From Mesostigma viride (taxonomy: Eukaryota; Streptophyta; Mesostigmatophyceae; Mesostigmatales; Mesostigmataceae): DNA of 64,000 nucleotides. The translations under genes and the position numbers were made by a program. Of the stretch, positions 39,788 through 50,830 are shown in pieces (the first letter of the stretch is position 1; each line of letters opens with the position of its first letter). The stretch lies in assembly GCA_009746045.1 (NCBI GenBank), contig RPFO01000103.1, positions 2,085,857-2,149,856 of the forward strand, given 5' to 3'. The notes below the pieces were generated by a model that saw only the letters and a list, made by a program, of their open reading frames with translations, was not told the origin of the DNA and did not search any database.

Positions 39788-42700
39788 CTGGTGGGTGCAA
39801 GGGCCGCATTCACGTACCAAAAGTGGACACAGTAGGTTAGGTATGATTCATGCTTCTCGCTCTCGCTCTGGTGGTGGGGTGATGGGGTGGAAGGGTGGGG
39901 TTGGAAGTTGGGCCGTGGATCACCGAAAATTTAGAAAAAAGTATTAAGAAGGAAGGAACATTGTTGCTTTCATTCTGGTGGCGGTGTGAAGTGTAACCGT
40001 GTGTTTGTGAGTGGTGCTGCTGGAGGTGTCCATGGATACGGGGGGGAGGTGTCCATGGATACGGGGGGAGGTGTCCATGGATACGGGGGGGAGGTGTCCA
40101 TGGATACGGGGGGGAGGTGTCCATGGATACGGGGGGAGGTGTCCATGGATACGGGGGGAGGTGTCCATGGATACGGGGGGGAGGTGTCCATGGATCGGGG
40201 GGAGGTGTCCATGGATACGGGGGGGAGGTGTCCATGGATCGGGGGGAGGTGTCCATGGATACGGGGGGGAGGTGTCCATGGATACGGGGGGGTGGCGAGG
40301 GAGCATGGGATTCACCAAGGGACGTGCTTGCCATTCTCATTTAGCACCTGCCGTTTTGTTTAAGGGGAGCGAGACGCGTCGGCGTGCGCAAGGGGGGCGC
40401 GGCCAGGGAACACGAACAGGAACAATAACCTACTCCAATCAATTTGAATCAGACAACAGAAAAAATAATGGGGGGGAAGCCATGTGGAAACATACAGAGG
40501 TATTGATACAAACAAAAGCGACCACATGAAGTTTCAGCCAGCCCCCATGGCTATGCATGTCCCCAACTTGACCAAAGCACGCTTACCATGGCTAGCAAAC
40601 ACCCGTCTACCAACATGACCATGCTGCCCTTCTTGGCAGGCCATTTGGTATGCAGCATCGCATTTAAGCCATAGACTTCCTTTACTACTCTACCTCCTAG
40701 GTACCATGACCTCCTCCTATCTACAATGCTTAAGTCTCCCATCTTGAAGTACAGCACCCTATACACCAATGGTACCCTATACACCCTCCAACGCCAGTGG
40801 AGCACCAACTGCACCTCCACGCCGTGCTCCTTGACATCAAGTAGACCCCCCTTGATCTCAATGCTCCTTGATATAGCTCCACCCCCCTTGATCTCAATGC
40901 TCCTTGATATAGCTCCACCCCCCTTGATCTCAATGCTCCTTGATATAGCTCCACCCCCCTTGATCTCAATGCTCCTTGATATAGCTCCAGCCCTCTTGAT
41001 CTCAATGCTCCTTGATATAGCTCCACCCCCCTTGATCTCAATGCTCCTTGATATAGCTCCAGCCCTCTTGATCTCAATGCTCCTTGATATAGCTCCACCC
41101 CCCTTGATCTCAATGCTCCTTGATATAGCTCCACCCCCCTTGATCTCAATGCTCCTTGATATAGCTCCAGCCCTCTTGATCTCAATGCTCCTTGATATAG
41201 CTCCACCCCCCTTGATCTCAATGCTCCTTGATTTAGCTCCACAGGTGCTTCCTTCGCCCACAAATAGCTTCCATGTGTAGTTATATAACCACACCGCTGA
41301 TATAACCACACCCAGCACGCACCTGCAGGTTGTGCTCCTTGATGTAGTCCCACATGTGCTTCACGAGCGCGGGGCGGGGGATCTCCTCCTGCCCATCAAG
41401 GAACTGCACAAGCTCGGGCGAGCACCGTTGCGGCTTGCTGAACTGGGACGGCCGCTTGGGCTTGTCCTCATCATTCCCCCCGCGCGACACCCGCGGCCTC
41501 TTCTCTTTCTTGGCAGCGCGCGGGTGAGCCGAGGTCGACACGGGTGGTGCCCCGCGCTTCTTGCCGGAGGATATGCCCTTGCTAGCCCCTCCCCCGGCGC
41601 TCGCTTTCTTGGGCTTGTCTTTTTCCTTGTCCCTCTTGCTCTTCAGCGGCGGCGATTTCCGCTTTTTGCTGGCTTCTGCACCGCAGCAACATAATTATAA
41701 TGGCTGCGTCAGTACTAGTGAACATCTTCCCAGGACACATATCATGGTCATCAAGGAAAAGCATCAGTAAAAAGTAAAGTTAACCCATAGTCCGCTAACC
41801 CCCCGACCTGTCGGGGGGTTTGACTAACAGTCGAATTTCGTGCCGCGCCGCGAGCGCCGCGCCACTTGTGACGGAGGAAAGTTGTCCGGTGGGTCCGGGA
41901 ACACTTAGGTACGAAGGTGATGCATAGGTTTGGGGGGTATATTCGCCATAGCCTGGTAATTACAACGTGCATTGAGAATGTATCACGTGACTTTGGCGGG
42001 AAATTTTCGCTCGCGTGCGCGCGTAATGAGATATGGCTGCCAACGTGCCGCTGTCACGAAAATTTTGCGTCTCGCGGCTTGAAACGGTTCAGAATGTTGC
42101 TCAGAATGACGATGCATGATTTTCGTAGGTCAGGCACGGCCAGATTTATAGGGTTGGGAAAATACAGGTAGGAAAATAGAAATTTCTTGGTCGTCAGTTC
42201 CAGAAGAGTCATAGCTTATCAAAGGTCAATTTTCTCCCTATGGCCGGGCAATCTGCGCCAGCCCGGGCATCCAGTTTGGGTAAGGGACGTCAGCTGCAGC
42301 GTTTGCTGAGAATGCCGACTTGTTTCGTGGCCATCTTTGCACAGAACATCAACCTGGTAGTCATGGCGGATCATGCAGTATGCGGCTATGGCGACCTTTG
42401 CCTGTAGAGCATCAGTATGTGTGAGATATGAGGGTCCCGGCCAGCGGAATCCGGGTAGGGCATGAACGAGCCAGGTACGACAGCGTATTTGCGTGTTGTT
42501 TGCAGCGCAATACGTATCCCATGCATTATAAATGACGATTTTATGCATGCATATTTCATCAAGCTTCCATGCCTGTTGTAAAGAGTGGTATTAGCCCTGA
42601 AAGTGCCCAGTTTATGGCATTTCTTTGGAGTTTATCGCTCCGTCAGTGCAGGTACGCAACGTGTTTGTATTCCAGCACTTTTGGCAGCCTTTGGTGCAGT

Positions 42701-45700
42701 GCTTCTACTAAGGGTTTTTGTCATTCGTCAACTTGTTGACTATTTGCCTCGGCACTTCGTCAAATGGTTGACTATTTGCCTCGGCAATTCGTCAAACTGG
42801 TTGACTATTTGCCGTGGCGCTTCGTCAACCCTGGGGGGGGGGGGGAGGAAGCTTTATTTCTTCATCATTAACTTAAGGTCGCTCACGCCTCACACACGCA
42901 TGTAATGCATGTGGATAAAACACAATATCACTTGGTGGTTGTTGACAACTGCATTAAATACAGAATAATGACTAGTATCCTTCACAGCTAGGCCAGAGTC
43001 AAGTGTGCACAGCACGAGGCCATTAAACAACCATCACGTCCTCCTCACTGATATCAACAGGCACTACTGTCACAGTTTTGTCCGAGCTTGGCCCAGAGCT
43101 GCCGTCATCATCGGCCTTGCTCCTTTCTGTCTGGGCCCCCTCCTCGCCAGATTCCTCCTCGACAGAGTTTGAGGCGCTGTCAGATGATGCTGACTGGCCG
43201 CCATCTTCCTCTTCCTGCGCATTAGACCCATCGTCTTCCTCACGCTCTACTCTCTTGCGTTTGTCGCGACCCTGCCTGCCCTCCTTTCCATCTAAACTGC
43301 GGCCTAGGTCGACGATATTTTCCGTTTCTACAATTTCTCCAGCTTGCTTCTTAAACAGAGCATCTAAGGTGCTAGTCTTGAAACCTGCCAAACCGTTTTT
43401 CTTCGACATTCTCTAGCTCATGCAACACTACCTAAACATCGCCGCCGCCATTATCGAAACAATTTCGCATGCAATATTTTATCGCACATGAAAGTCGCCA
43501 GACGGCCTGAGGTCGTCACGTAATTAATACCGCCATCTTCCTCTTCCTGCGCATTAGACCCATCCTCTTCCTAAAGCTCTACTCTCTTGCGTTTGTCGCG
43601 ACCCTGCCTGCCCTCCTTTCCATCTAAACTGCGGCCTAGGTCGACGATATTTTCTGTTTCTACAATTTCTCCAGCTTGCTTCTTAAACAGAGCATCTAAG
43701 GTGCTAGTCTTGAAACCTGCCAAACCGTTTTTCTTCGACATTCTCTAGCTCATGCAACACTACCTAAACATCGCCGCCGCCATTATCGAAACAATTTCGC
43801 ATGCAATATTTTATCGCACATGAAAGTCGCCAGACGGCCTGAGGTCGTCACGTAATTAATACCATGATTGCCCAGGGCGATTACAGGTCTTTACATGTAG
43901 GGATAATTTTTTCATGCCCTGGTCGGCTCAAGTCCTGCCTTGCTCGTCTTCAGTTTTGGTACCCGAGAATCGTTTTGAACCGTACTGACGTACTGTCTTT
44001 CCAAACCAACTCCAACTGCAGCGTACCTAGGATTCAGATGGTACGGGCTGACGGCCTGACGCCGCGCCGCTGGACCTTAGGTCTGGCCTTCAGGACTTAT
44101 ATGGTTGACGAATACCCTAAACATTTCGTCAAACCGGTTGACGAACTTCGGAACATATTCGTCAATTGGTTGACGAATTGCCGAGTTGGTTGACGAATGT
44201 GGTTGACGAATTGCCCAAAATGGTTGACTATTTTACTACTATTTTCAAAATTCGTCAACCGGTTGACGAAATAGTCCCGTTAGTAGAAGCACTGCTTTGG
44301 TGGCTTGTTATAATGCATTACTGTGTTGCATGTCATAGATAGCTGTTTACACGCGCGTAATCCACACACATGTATGAGCACGTTATATAGGGGTAATGGG
44401 TTATCCGGGTGGTCTGACCCAAGGAAACCACCATTGGACTATCCAACTAAGTTGTCCAATGTTGGTATTGAGATTCCCTACCCTTCCTGGGAAGTAAAGG
44501 GGGGGTAGACTTTTCCTTGGGAAAAAAAGATCGTCTTTTGGCCAACTTTGAGTAGAGCTATCATCCAAATGCTTTGATAAGCCCGTGGTATTATTGCACA
44601 TTCTGAAAGCCCTTGAAGTGTAGATACTCCTAGCATCTTGGTTGGGGGTATTTGGAGTTGTGGCCTGTGAGTTATGATTTTTTTTCATTTTCAGGGGTAT
44701 GAAAGTGCCAAAAATGGGTCAGCGGACTATGGGTTAAGTGAAGCAAAGTTTTAGCAAGTACAGGGAACACATACCGTGCGCACACACGCACCGCCCGGCA
44801 GCAGTTCATGGGGAGCTAAAGGAGCATGGACATGTCCCAACGCAAGCGCTCGCACCCAAGCAAGCCTTTGGCGGCCAAGCAAAACACACACAAGGCCTTG
44901 CAGCCACACCCTCGCGCCGCTTTGTTGGATGTCTCAGAGCCCAGGGGGAGGGGGGTCGGCATGCCCACACACAGAGCACGCCGCCGAACAGGGCGACCAC
45001 ACGACAATAAGTGTAGTGCGACGTTTGTACGGCGACCACGCGATTGCTTTCCCTTTGGAAGGGAATGGGAACCCACCCAAAGGCAAGCCATGGGGGGCTT
45101 AGCGAGTTTTTGCAACCGCCCAACAATGAGTTGCGGCCCAAGGAGGTCCAACTGCCCATGCAGCTATGTGACCAGCTGTCCCCGCGAAGCAGGTGCAGGT
45201 CTTGCTACAGGGCTATGCTACATGGTTTCTATGGCTGGCGTGCTGGCGCTGCGGCGCAGCACGTGCTGTTATGGCCAGCCATGCTCCCAACACTCCAACA
45301 AAAAAACTTAATAAAAAAATACAAAGTTCGTCAACACCGTGCCCCCCCCCTCTCCCCCAGTTGTGGCCCCAACAACCCCTTATGGCCCCAACAACCCCAG
45401 CAACCCCCACTTCTGCGACCCCTTATGACCACATGACCCCTCCCACCCTGTGACCGGGAGACGTCCCCCAGCCTGCGTCTGCCTTGCGCCCTCCCCCCAG
45501 TGACGCACACCCAGACATCCCCCACTTACTAGGCTCCTCCGCCTCCTCCTCCTCCTCCTCCTCCTCCTCCTCCGATTCCTCTGCTTCTGATTCCTCCTCC
45601 TCCTCCTCCACCTCCTTGGCCTTCCGCTTGGGTGGCCGGCTCCTCCCCTCCTTGGCCCCGCTGCCGTCCCTCGGCACGTAGAAGACGTGCTTGGCGAGGT

Positions 45701-48700
45701 GCTTGTTCATGGAGAGCATGTTCATCTCAGCTGGGAACACGGTCTGCATGCGCTCGTCACACAGGATCCTGCGCCGGTCGGTCGGGCACTGGAGCCCGTG
45801 CTCCTTGATGTACTTCCACATCTCCTTGACCACCTGGGGGGGGAGAAAGGGGGGGGGCCACCGACGACAAGCCAGCCACCATGGTGCAGAAAAGTAGGTT
45901 TAGGTTACCACATTCCATAATTTGTGTTAAGAGAAACCCAATAGCAGCGTTTTTCTGGGTCTGGTTGGCGCCGTTGCATGGCAGTCCACGACATATGGTC
46001 TGGGGGACAAGAACATTGGTCAGAGGAGAGCCCATGTGATTATCGTCATCGTGCCTACACGCTGCGATCACGTGCCGCCCAGACAGCAGATTCACCTCCC
46101 AAAAAAGCTTCACGCTGGCGCCCCTGGCCAGGTCTGACGTCCATGCCTCCAAAGCCCTTCGCTAACCAGCAACCCCAGTGCCATAGGTATGCGCATCATA
46201 AACCTGGCGGCTGCAAACACTGCGCCTACGGGGAATTTGGCGCCACAGCACACAGGACCCTATAGGCGAGCTGAACAAGGCATCTGTTGCACACCTGCCC
46301 ACACACCATCATCTCTTCCCAAACATTCATGAACAACCGCCAACCTTGAAGCGCAAAGGTGACCCTGACACACACCTACCCTACGATACAGAGATTATAC
46401 TACCACACCCCCAGTACACACCTGCCCGCGCGCCATTGTCTCCACCCCCAGAAACGCGGCGAGTGCTGGTGACAGCTGGCAGGGCTGCTGGAAGACACTG
46501 CTAGAAAATGCCGGCAAATGGTGGCGGTGATGCCCGGTGACAGGGCGTGAGTGGTGGCGGGTGTCGGCAAACCGTCAGGAATATTGGCAGACAAATGAAT
46601 TGATAGCAGCATCCGCCCTTACTGGTGGCATAAACTCAACGCGGCAACGGCATAGCGGTGCGTGGGTGCGAGTGGGTGTGGGTGTGGGCGGGCGTGCGTG
46701 CGGGCGGGCAGGCGGGCGTGCGGGCAGGTGGGTTAGTGGGGAGGCGGGCGTGCGGGCAGGTGGGTTAGTGGGGGGCGGGCGGCGGGCGGACGGGCGGGCG
46801 GGCGGGCGGGCAGGTGGGTTAGTGGGGGGCGGGCAGTTGGGCGGGTGGGCGGGCGAGCGGGCGGGCGGCGGGCGGGCGGGCGGGCGGGCGGGCGGGCGGC
46901 GGGCGGCGGGCGGGCGGGCGGGCGGGCGGGCGGGCGGGCCGGCGGGCGGGCGGCGGGCGGGCGGGCGGGCGGGCGGGCGGGCGGGCGGGCGGGCGGGCGG
47001 GCGGGCGGGCGGGTGTGCGTGCGTGCTAAGTACGGGTGGGCGGGCGGGTGGGCGGGCGGGCAGGTGGGTTAGTGAGGGGGCGGGCGGGCGGGCGGGTGGG
47101 GGGGCGGGCGGGTGATTACATAGCCGCAAATGTGGCCAATACCAGCACAACAATTACTCTTTGCAGCTACTATCGAAGACAATGTCACATGCGCTGTCAA
47201 AAGCATCTGAGGCACGCTGATTGAGTCAATCCAGCTGTATCGGTCAGAGTATGAGTCGGGTCGTCACCGCAAGACAGGCATAGCAATGCGCACAGCGAAC
47301 CCTTTAACCTTTGTCGGTGGCCGAATATTGTTTGCTGATTCATCCCAGCTAGCTATCCACGAACGAGCGCATACGCCCACCCATGGCAGTAGCTGTGTGA
47401 CGTCCCCCCACTCTCCTGGATAGACAGCAACCGAAAATCTCCCGAATCTTGTAGAATAATTCCCATAGCAATTCTATTAATACCTCCCTGCAATTCTACA
47501 ACCTTTTGCTTCCCAATTCTTTTATGACCCCCCTTGCAATTCCATGACAAAAATTCCAATAATTCATTAAACAAGACTACCCCCCCCCACACCCCTCTTA
47601 TTTGACTTGAAAAAGTACCTATAGCCTTCATACAGGCATATCTTTGATCTGTGTCCTATCTTACGTACGCGATTCGCTAATCACGACTTGGCTGCATGCC
47701 TGCACTAGCTGCCATGCCTTTTCGGTGCGCCGGCGTCAAGCTCAGGTGGGCGGGCCTACCACAACCTGGAACAAGCTAGTACATCCTAGTACAGTATAGT
47801 ACATCCTAGTACATCCTAGCACAGCCTAGTACAGCCTAGTGTGGTGCAGTACAGCGTAGTACAGCCTAGCACAGCCCGGTAGCTTAACTTCAAAAGCCTT
47901 GAACTTGCTTCATGATTTACGCTCGGACATCCATATCTTTGCAGCCACGTGAAGCTCCAGGTGTGAATGACTGCGTAGTGAAGCGAACGTGTGTGCTAGC
48001 AGCCAATAAGATATGCTAGCATTATCATGGATGGCATCACTACACCAGAAATGCTAGCAACTACCTTTCCAGGCACTGAGCAACTAAGCGGCCATCAATG
48101 ATAATAATGATTATTAATATAAATAATAACAATTATTATGACAGGAAACAGCAAACCGCTTGCCATAAGTATCTTCCCTTTATCCTCTTACGGGTGGGGT
48201 CGGGTGGGGAGTAAGGGTGGTTGGTAAGGGCTGGGGGGACGGTAACTTAACAATAGGCACCACGCCTCCCAAACGCTACGTTTCGCCCATGGTGGCTCTG
48301 CATACACACCGCAACCGAAGATCCTAGAGTAGTGCTGGCCAGATCTAAACATACAAACGACTCAGCGACCAATTACCTGCGCTTGGGTTTTTCACCAGCG
48401 GCATCCTCCTCCTCGGAGGAGGACTCTTCCGCTCCTTCCTCTGATCCTGCTTCCTCCTTTACATCCGCATCTTCTTCCTCTTTGTCGCTGTTTTCCTCCT
48501 CGGCCGCCGCATTCCTCTCGTCAAGGAATGCCTGCACCCCTGCCTTGATAAAATCCTTCTTATCCGACATATCCACACCCAAGTCATCCTGCAGCCTCTC
48601 TCGCAGAGCGCGGGTCGTGGTCGTCGCGAGGTCAACCGTCTCCAGCAGCTCCCTAAGACGCTTAGCGATGACATCGTCCGTGACGCCATCATTTTCAGAT

Positions 48701-48711
48701 TTGACCTCCAT
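39662..48711 (-). CDS. DEK_C plus double SWIB/MDM2 domain protein (5 exons, complete)
   Basis: Exons 48711-48377, 46497-46422, 45833-45530, 41675-41323 and 39787-39662 join into 397 residues with all phases consistent and GT..AG introns. Residues 13-64 are a DEK_C domain ([20 protein letters not shown], ..[21 protein letters not shown]). An acidic stretch follows (70-105). SWIB domain 1 is about 115-190 ([44 protein letters not shown]). A Glu then Lys-rich linker covers 194-311. SWIB domain 2 is about 317-393 ([45 protein letters not shown]). DEK_C-SWIB-SWIB proteins are a known plant/algal family related to SWI/SNF BAF60 and yeast UAF30, acting on nuclear chromatin. The start ATG at 48709-48711 has A at -3 (ACGACATGG). 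Confidence 0.95.
39788..39990 (-). repeat. Acceptor-side echoes of SWIB exon 5
   Basis: The - strand acceptor CACCCACCAG|AATGAGAAC is echoed as CACCACCAG|AGCGAGAGC (about 39865) and CGCCACCAG|AATGAAAGC (about 39972). Both copies keep the AG and a similar first exon codon. Confidence 0.6.
40023..40297. repeat. 22/23-bp minisatellite, about 12 copies
   Basis: The unit is GTGTCCATGGATACGGGGGG with 6-7 Gs before GAG; one variant lacks TAC (GGATCGGGGGG). It lies in the SWIB gene intron between exons 4 and 5 and puts regularly spaced G-runs on the + strand. Confidence 0.95.
40851..41236. repeat. 36-bp minisatellite resembling the adjacent SWIB exon
   Basis: About 10 copies of CTTGATCTCAATGCTCCTTG plus ATATAGCTCCACCCCC. 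The segment TGCTCCTTGATATAGCTCCAC matches 18 of 21 positions of the exon 4 sequence at 41332-41352 (complement of the codons for WDYIKEH). The array ends about 90 bp from that exon's donor, within the SWIB exon 4-5 intron. Confidence 0.9.
41323..41675 (-). CDS. SWIB gene exon 4
   Basis: Acceptor CGGTGCAG, donor GTGCGT (complement of 41317-41322). It starts in phase 1 and ends in phase 0. It encodes a Lys-rich, NLS-like linker ([27 protein letters not shown]) and the first half of SWIB domain 2. Confidence 0.95.
43023..43409 (-). CDS. Acidic 128-residue protein of unknown function inside the nested element
   Basis: ATG at 43409, stop at 43025-43023. It begins [20 protein letters not shown], then a basic segment (DKRKRVER) and a long Glu/Asp/Ser-rich tail ending EEDVMVV. 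No catalytic motif is recognised. STLDALF loosely resembles a PCNA-interacting box but lacks the Gln and the double aromatic. It may be a captured fragment of a nuclear host gene. The first 56 codons and the upstream region are tandemly duplicated (next entry). Confidence 0.45.
   Translation of the reverse strand: MSKKNGLAGFKTSTLDALFKKQAGEIVETENIVDLGRSLDGKEGRQGRDKRKRVEREEDDGSNAQEEEDGGQSASSDSASNSVEEESGEEGAQTERSKADDDGSSGPSSDKTVTVVPVDISEEDVMVV
43571..43741 (-). pseudogene. Tandem partial copy of the acidic ORF, stopped after 56 codons
   Basis: The 332-bp segment 43201-43532 is repeated at 43533-43864. In the second copy the ATG is at 43741 and the frame is the same as in the first copy until a TAG at 43573-43571 (RKRVEL then stop). 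The upstream sequence CTCATGCAACACTACC is duplicated as well, so both copies have the same putative promoter region. Confidence 0.8.
44738..45529. other. SWIB gene intron stretch between exon 3 and the transposon
   Basis: No exon recognised. A CCCCAACAACCCC-rich zone lies at 45340-45425. Overlapping frames at 44740-45300 on both strands have no recognisable protein character. Confidence 0.4.
45530..45833 (-). CDS. SWIB gene exon 3
   Basis: Acceptor TCTCCCCCCCAG, donor GTAAGT (complement of 45524-45529), phase 0 in and phase 1 out. It encodes the second half of SWIB domain 1 ([20 protein letters not shown]..) and a Glu/Ser run encoded by an imperfect CTC/CCT trinucleotide tract at 45537-45610. 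Confidence 0.95.
46422..46497 (-). CDS. SWIB gene exon 2 (76 bp)
   Basis: Acceptor TTTTCTAGCAG, donor GTGTGT (complement of 46416-46421). It completes the split Ser codon AG|T and encodes 25 residues, [20 protein letters not shown] then MARGQ. It supplies the missing first half of SWIB domain 1, and its phases fit exons 1 and 3 exactly. Too short to show as an open frame. Confidence 0.92.
46655..47118. repeat. GGGC/GGGT-rich array
   Basis: Irregular GGGCGGGC tract with interspersed GGCGGGCAGGTGGGTTAGTG blocks (four or five). It lies in the first intron of the SWIB gene, so the transcript carries the complementary CCCG sequence. Long Gly/Arg/Ala or Pro/Ala/Arg open frames here are artefacts. 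Confidence 0.95.
47119..48376. other. First intron of the SWIB gene, remaining part
   Basis: No exon recognised. A 10-bp repeat (ACAGCCTAGT / ACATCCTAGT, about 11 copies) lies at 47775-47882, and AT-rich sequence at 48100-48150. Confidence 0.5.
48377..48711 (-). CDS. SWIB gene exon 1 (DEK_C domain)
   Basis: ATG at 48711-48709; donor GTAATT (complement of 48371-48376) after AAGCGCAG, phase 2. It encodes 111 residues: DEK_C domain at 13-64, acidic tail, and a basic end (EKPKR). No in-frame upstream ATG is evident in the adjacent sequence. Confidence 0.93.
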
Positions 48712-49439
48712 GTCGTTTTACCAGTGATAATTAGAGCTCTGGTTAGAAGGATATACTGAATGGGGAACGCATGGATGGCTCAAACAAGACAAACGACGTC
48801 CTTGTCGAATTCCTTATGCGAACGCAGCATACAGCCTAGTCGAAGGGAAACAAGACGTCCACAACCACACGGCCAAGTACTTATTGATAAGCTCTTACTG
48901 CATTAGCAAAGCGGCAACAAAGCCGTCTGGGGGCTACAGGGGGTCAAAATTTCAGATATTCACTGTGTCCGTGACAGACATGGCAGTGCATTGCACTGCA
49001 TCGACACCACTAGGAAAGATGGTTGAGGTAATCCCACACAATTGCCTCGAAAAATGACCGAGCAATGCCCTGGTGGCGATGTTGCTACTCCATGGCCCAA
49101 TATCCGCCTGGTGAGAAACGCGAAAAACGCTAAGGGGCTGGCGGTTTCGGTTTGGCGAAGGGATGATGCGCCTCCTTGTGTGCCTCACCTCGAAACTGAG
49201 TCGACTCGCGCCCGCGTCGAATGGCAGTTCTAGCCACCCCGGCCCAAGCAGCGCCATTTCCAGTCCTTGTTGAGTTGTTGTTGTTGTTGCCCACGCCGCA
49301 TGTGGGCAGCAGAGATTTGGTAACTTGTGAGTTGTGACAACCAAATGTACTGTACTCTGTAGTCTGTAGTAGCCGCCGCTTAACTTTGGCGGATAAAGAA
49401 CCCTTCGTCGCGCCCCTCAGGCCCTCACCGATGTGCGGC
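48712..49439. other. 5' flank of the SWIB gene
   Basis: Presumed promoter region on the - strand. No TATA-like box is obvious. No other gene recognised up to the inverted-repeat element at 49440. Confidence 0.4.
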
Positions 49440-50404
49440 GTTGAGTTGAGTTTATTCCCACACCTGGTCAGTTGGTAACCAGCTGGCCGGGTCGATACGT
49501 GGTACCTCTTAACCTAACGATGTTCCTAATGGTTAATAAAAATACCCATTTACCCAGGATTTACCCGGAAAAAAAGTTTATTCCCACACACACTGAGTTT
49601 ATCACCTATCACACTGCACACATTGCCGGGTAACCAACCGTGGTCGATACGTGGTACCCGGCCCCTTCACCTAACGACGGATATTCCTAGTATCATTGGT
49701 TAATAAAAACACCCATTTCAGACCCGGAAAGTTCATTATTCCCGCCCACTGAGCGACGCGTCACGGAAGACCGGCTCCTGCGGACGACCGTTTCGGCGAC
49801 GTCAACCGACTAGAGCAGTCATCGGTGATAGGTGGTTCTACTGATCATGCGGCCGGCAACTGATCTGGCGTGAGGCCGGGCCCGGCCGGCCAGTCTGGCC
49901 CGACCGGGGAAGTAATCACTCCAGGCTACCCCTAATTGGACTAAGCCCCAACCCCATTGGGTAACCCCGCAGCAAGGTTTTTCCCCTGCTGGGCCCTATC
50001 CCGGCAGGTTTTCCATTATGGCGCCGCACAGCCCGCATGTAGATACTGATAGGTCGGCATACCGTCCCTGTTGACACGGCGAGCCGAACTCCTAGCGACC
50101 AGCAATCGGAGAATCCAGCACTTCAGTTCACCGGCCCCTTGGGGGCAATCAATCCTGTTGTACTGTCTGCAGCTGCTCTGATGTTTCAACGCACTTGGCT
50201 CTGATGTAGCTAGGCCCGGCAACATGGGTGTTAGCCGCGTAGCTAGGCCTAGTATATGTAGGGGTCAAGTATCTCACCGCTCTCACCTTGTTTGCCACCC
50301 CGGCCCGGCCCATAAGGCAGGACCAGCCGTTGAATCCGCTATTAATAACCCTGTCGGTTCACCGGCAGTGGGAATAAACTCAACTCAACTCAACTCAACT
50401 CAAC
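49440..50404. mobile_element. Element bounded by inverted repeats ending in GAGTT units
   Basis: The left GTTGAGTTGAGTTTATTCCC and the right reverse complement GTTGAGTTGAGTTTATTCCC are identical over 22 bp; the right end has two more GAGTT units. Inside, 49490-49770 is an imperfect tandem duplication of about 185 bp (GGTCGATACGTGGTACC, then TTAATAAAAA..CCCATTT). The last 180 bp (50220-50390) recur inverted at 51430-51600. Confidence 0.6.
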
Positions 50405-50554
50405 GGCGACATGACTCAGGTCCACTGGCTTCCCTGGTCACATAACGCCCCCTATTCAGTTAGCCCTTCACCTTTCACCTTCACACCAGTGTGTGACCAC
50501 CTTCATTTAGGATTCGCTGATACTCATTTCCCATTTCACCTCTCTGGTCCATAA

Positions 50555-50830
50555 TTGGGTAATAAATATCAAGGAGACAACCAGCGCGGGCCAGAAATCG
50601 AGAGAATCCGGACCATGGTAGCTCGAGCCTGCCGTTATCTAGTCCGCGTGTTCGAGTCGTTCAGGATGATGAAGATGAATGGAGATGGAAATATGTGTGT
50701 ATCCTTGTGCATTGAAATTATGGCTGGCTTACGTGTAGAGCGACTAGATGACCTAGACGGCGGGGCCGGAAACAGCATGCTTGATCAGGGCGTGTGTTTC
50801 GAGCCTAATTGGCCGGGAGTGTCTAGTGGT
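50555..50830 (+). repeat. Dispersed repeat, copy 1
   Basis: Shares about 235 bp with 53165-53405 (for example GGACCATGGTAGCTCGAGCC, GTCCGCGTGTTCGAGTCGTT, GCTTGATCAGGGCGTGTG). Probably the untranslated part of a retroelement. No intact frame. Confidence 0.7.

Larger units (their letters stand above)
42696..44295. mobile_element. Nested inverted-repeat element carrying an ORF (1.6 kb)
   Basis: Terminal repeats: GCAGTGCTTCTACTAAGGG at left; at right the reverse complement GCAGTGCTTCTACTAACGGG. Subterminal zones on both sides hold many TTCGTCAA..GGTTGACGAA palindromes (42723-42832 and 44105-44270), typical in arrangement of transposase-binding repeats. A 1.6-kb non-autonomous element carrying a foreign reading frame is the simplest reading (Pack-TIR-like). 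Confidence 0.7.
41780..44737. mobile_element. Inverted-repeat DNA transposon (2.96 kb) in a SWIB gene intron
   Basis: The left end TTAACCCATAGTCCGCTAA and the right end (reverse complement TTAACCCATAGTCCGCTGA) match at 18 of 19 positions. Just inside the left end is a strong hairpin, AACCCCCCGACCTGTCGGGG followed by GGTT. No transposase is recognised. A second inverted-repeat element (42696-44295) is nested inside. No clear target-site duplication is visible. Confidence 0.7.

Noticed and set aside
43040-43409. PCNA-interacting box in STLDALFKK
   Set aside because: Lacks the conserved Gln and the second aromatic; similarity is superficial.
46537-47153. Gly/Arg/Ala-rich and Pro/Ala-rich frames
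   Set aside because: Created by the GGGC array in the SWIB intron.
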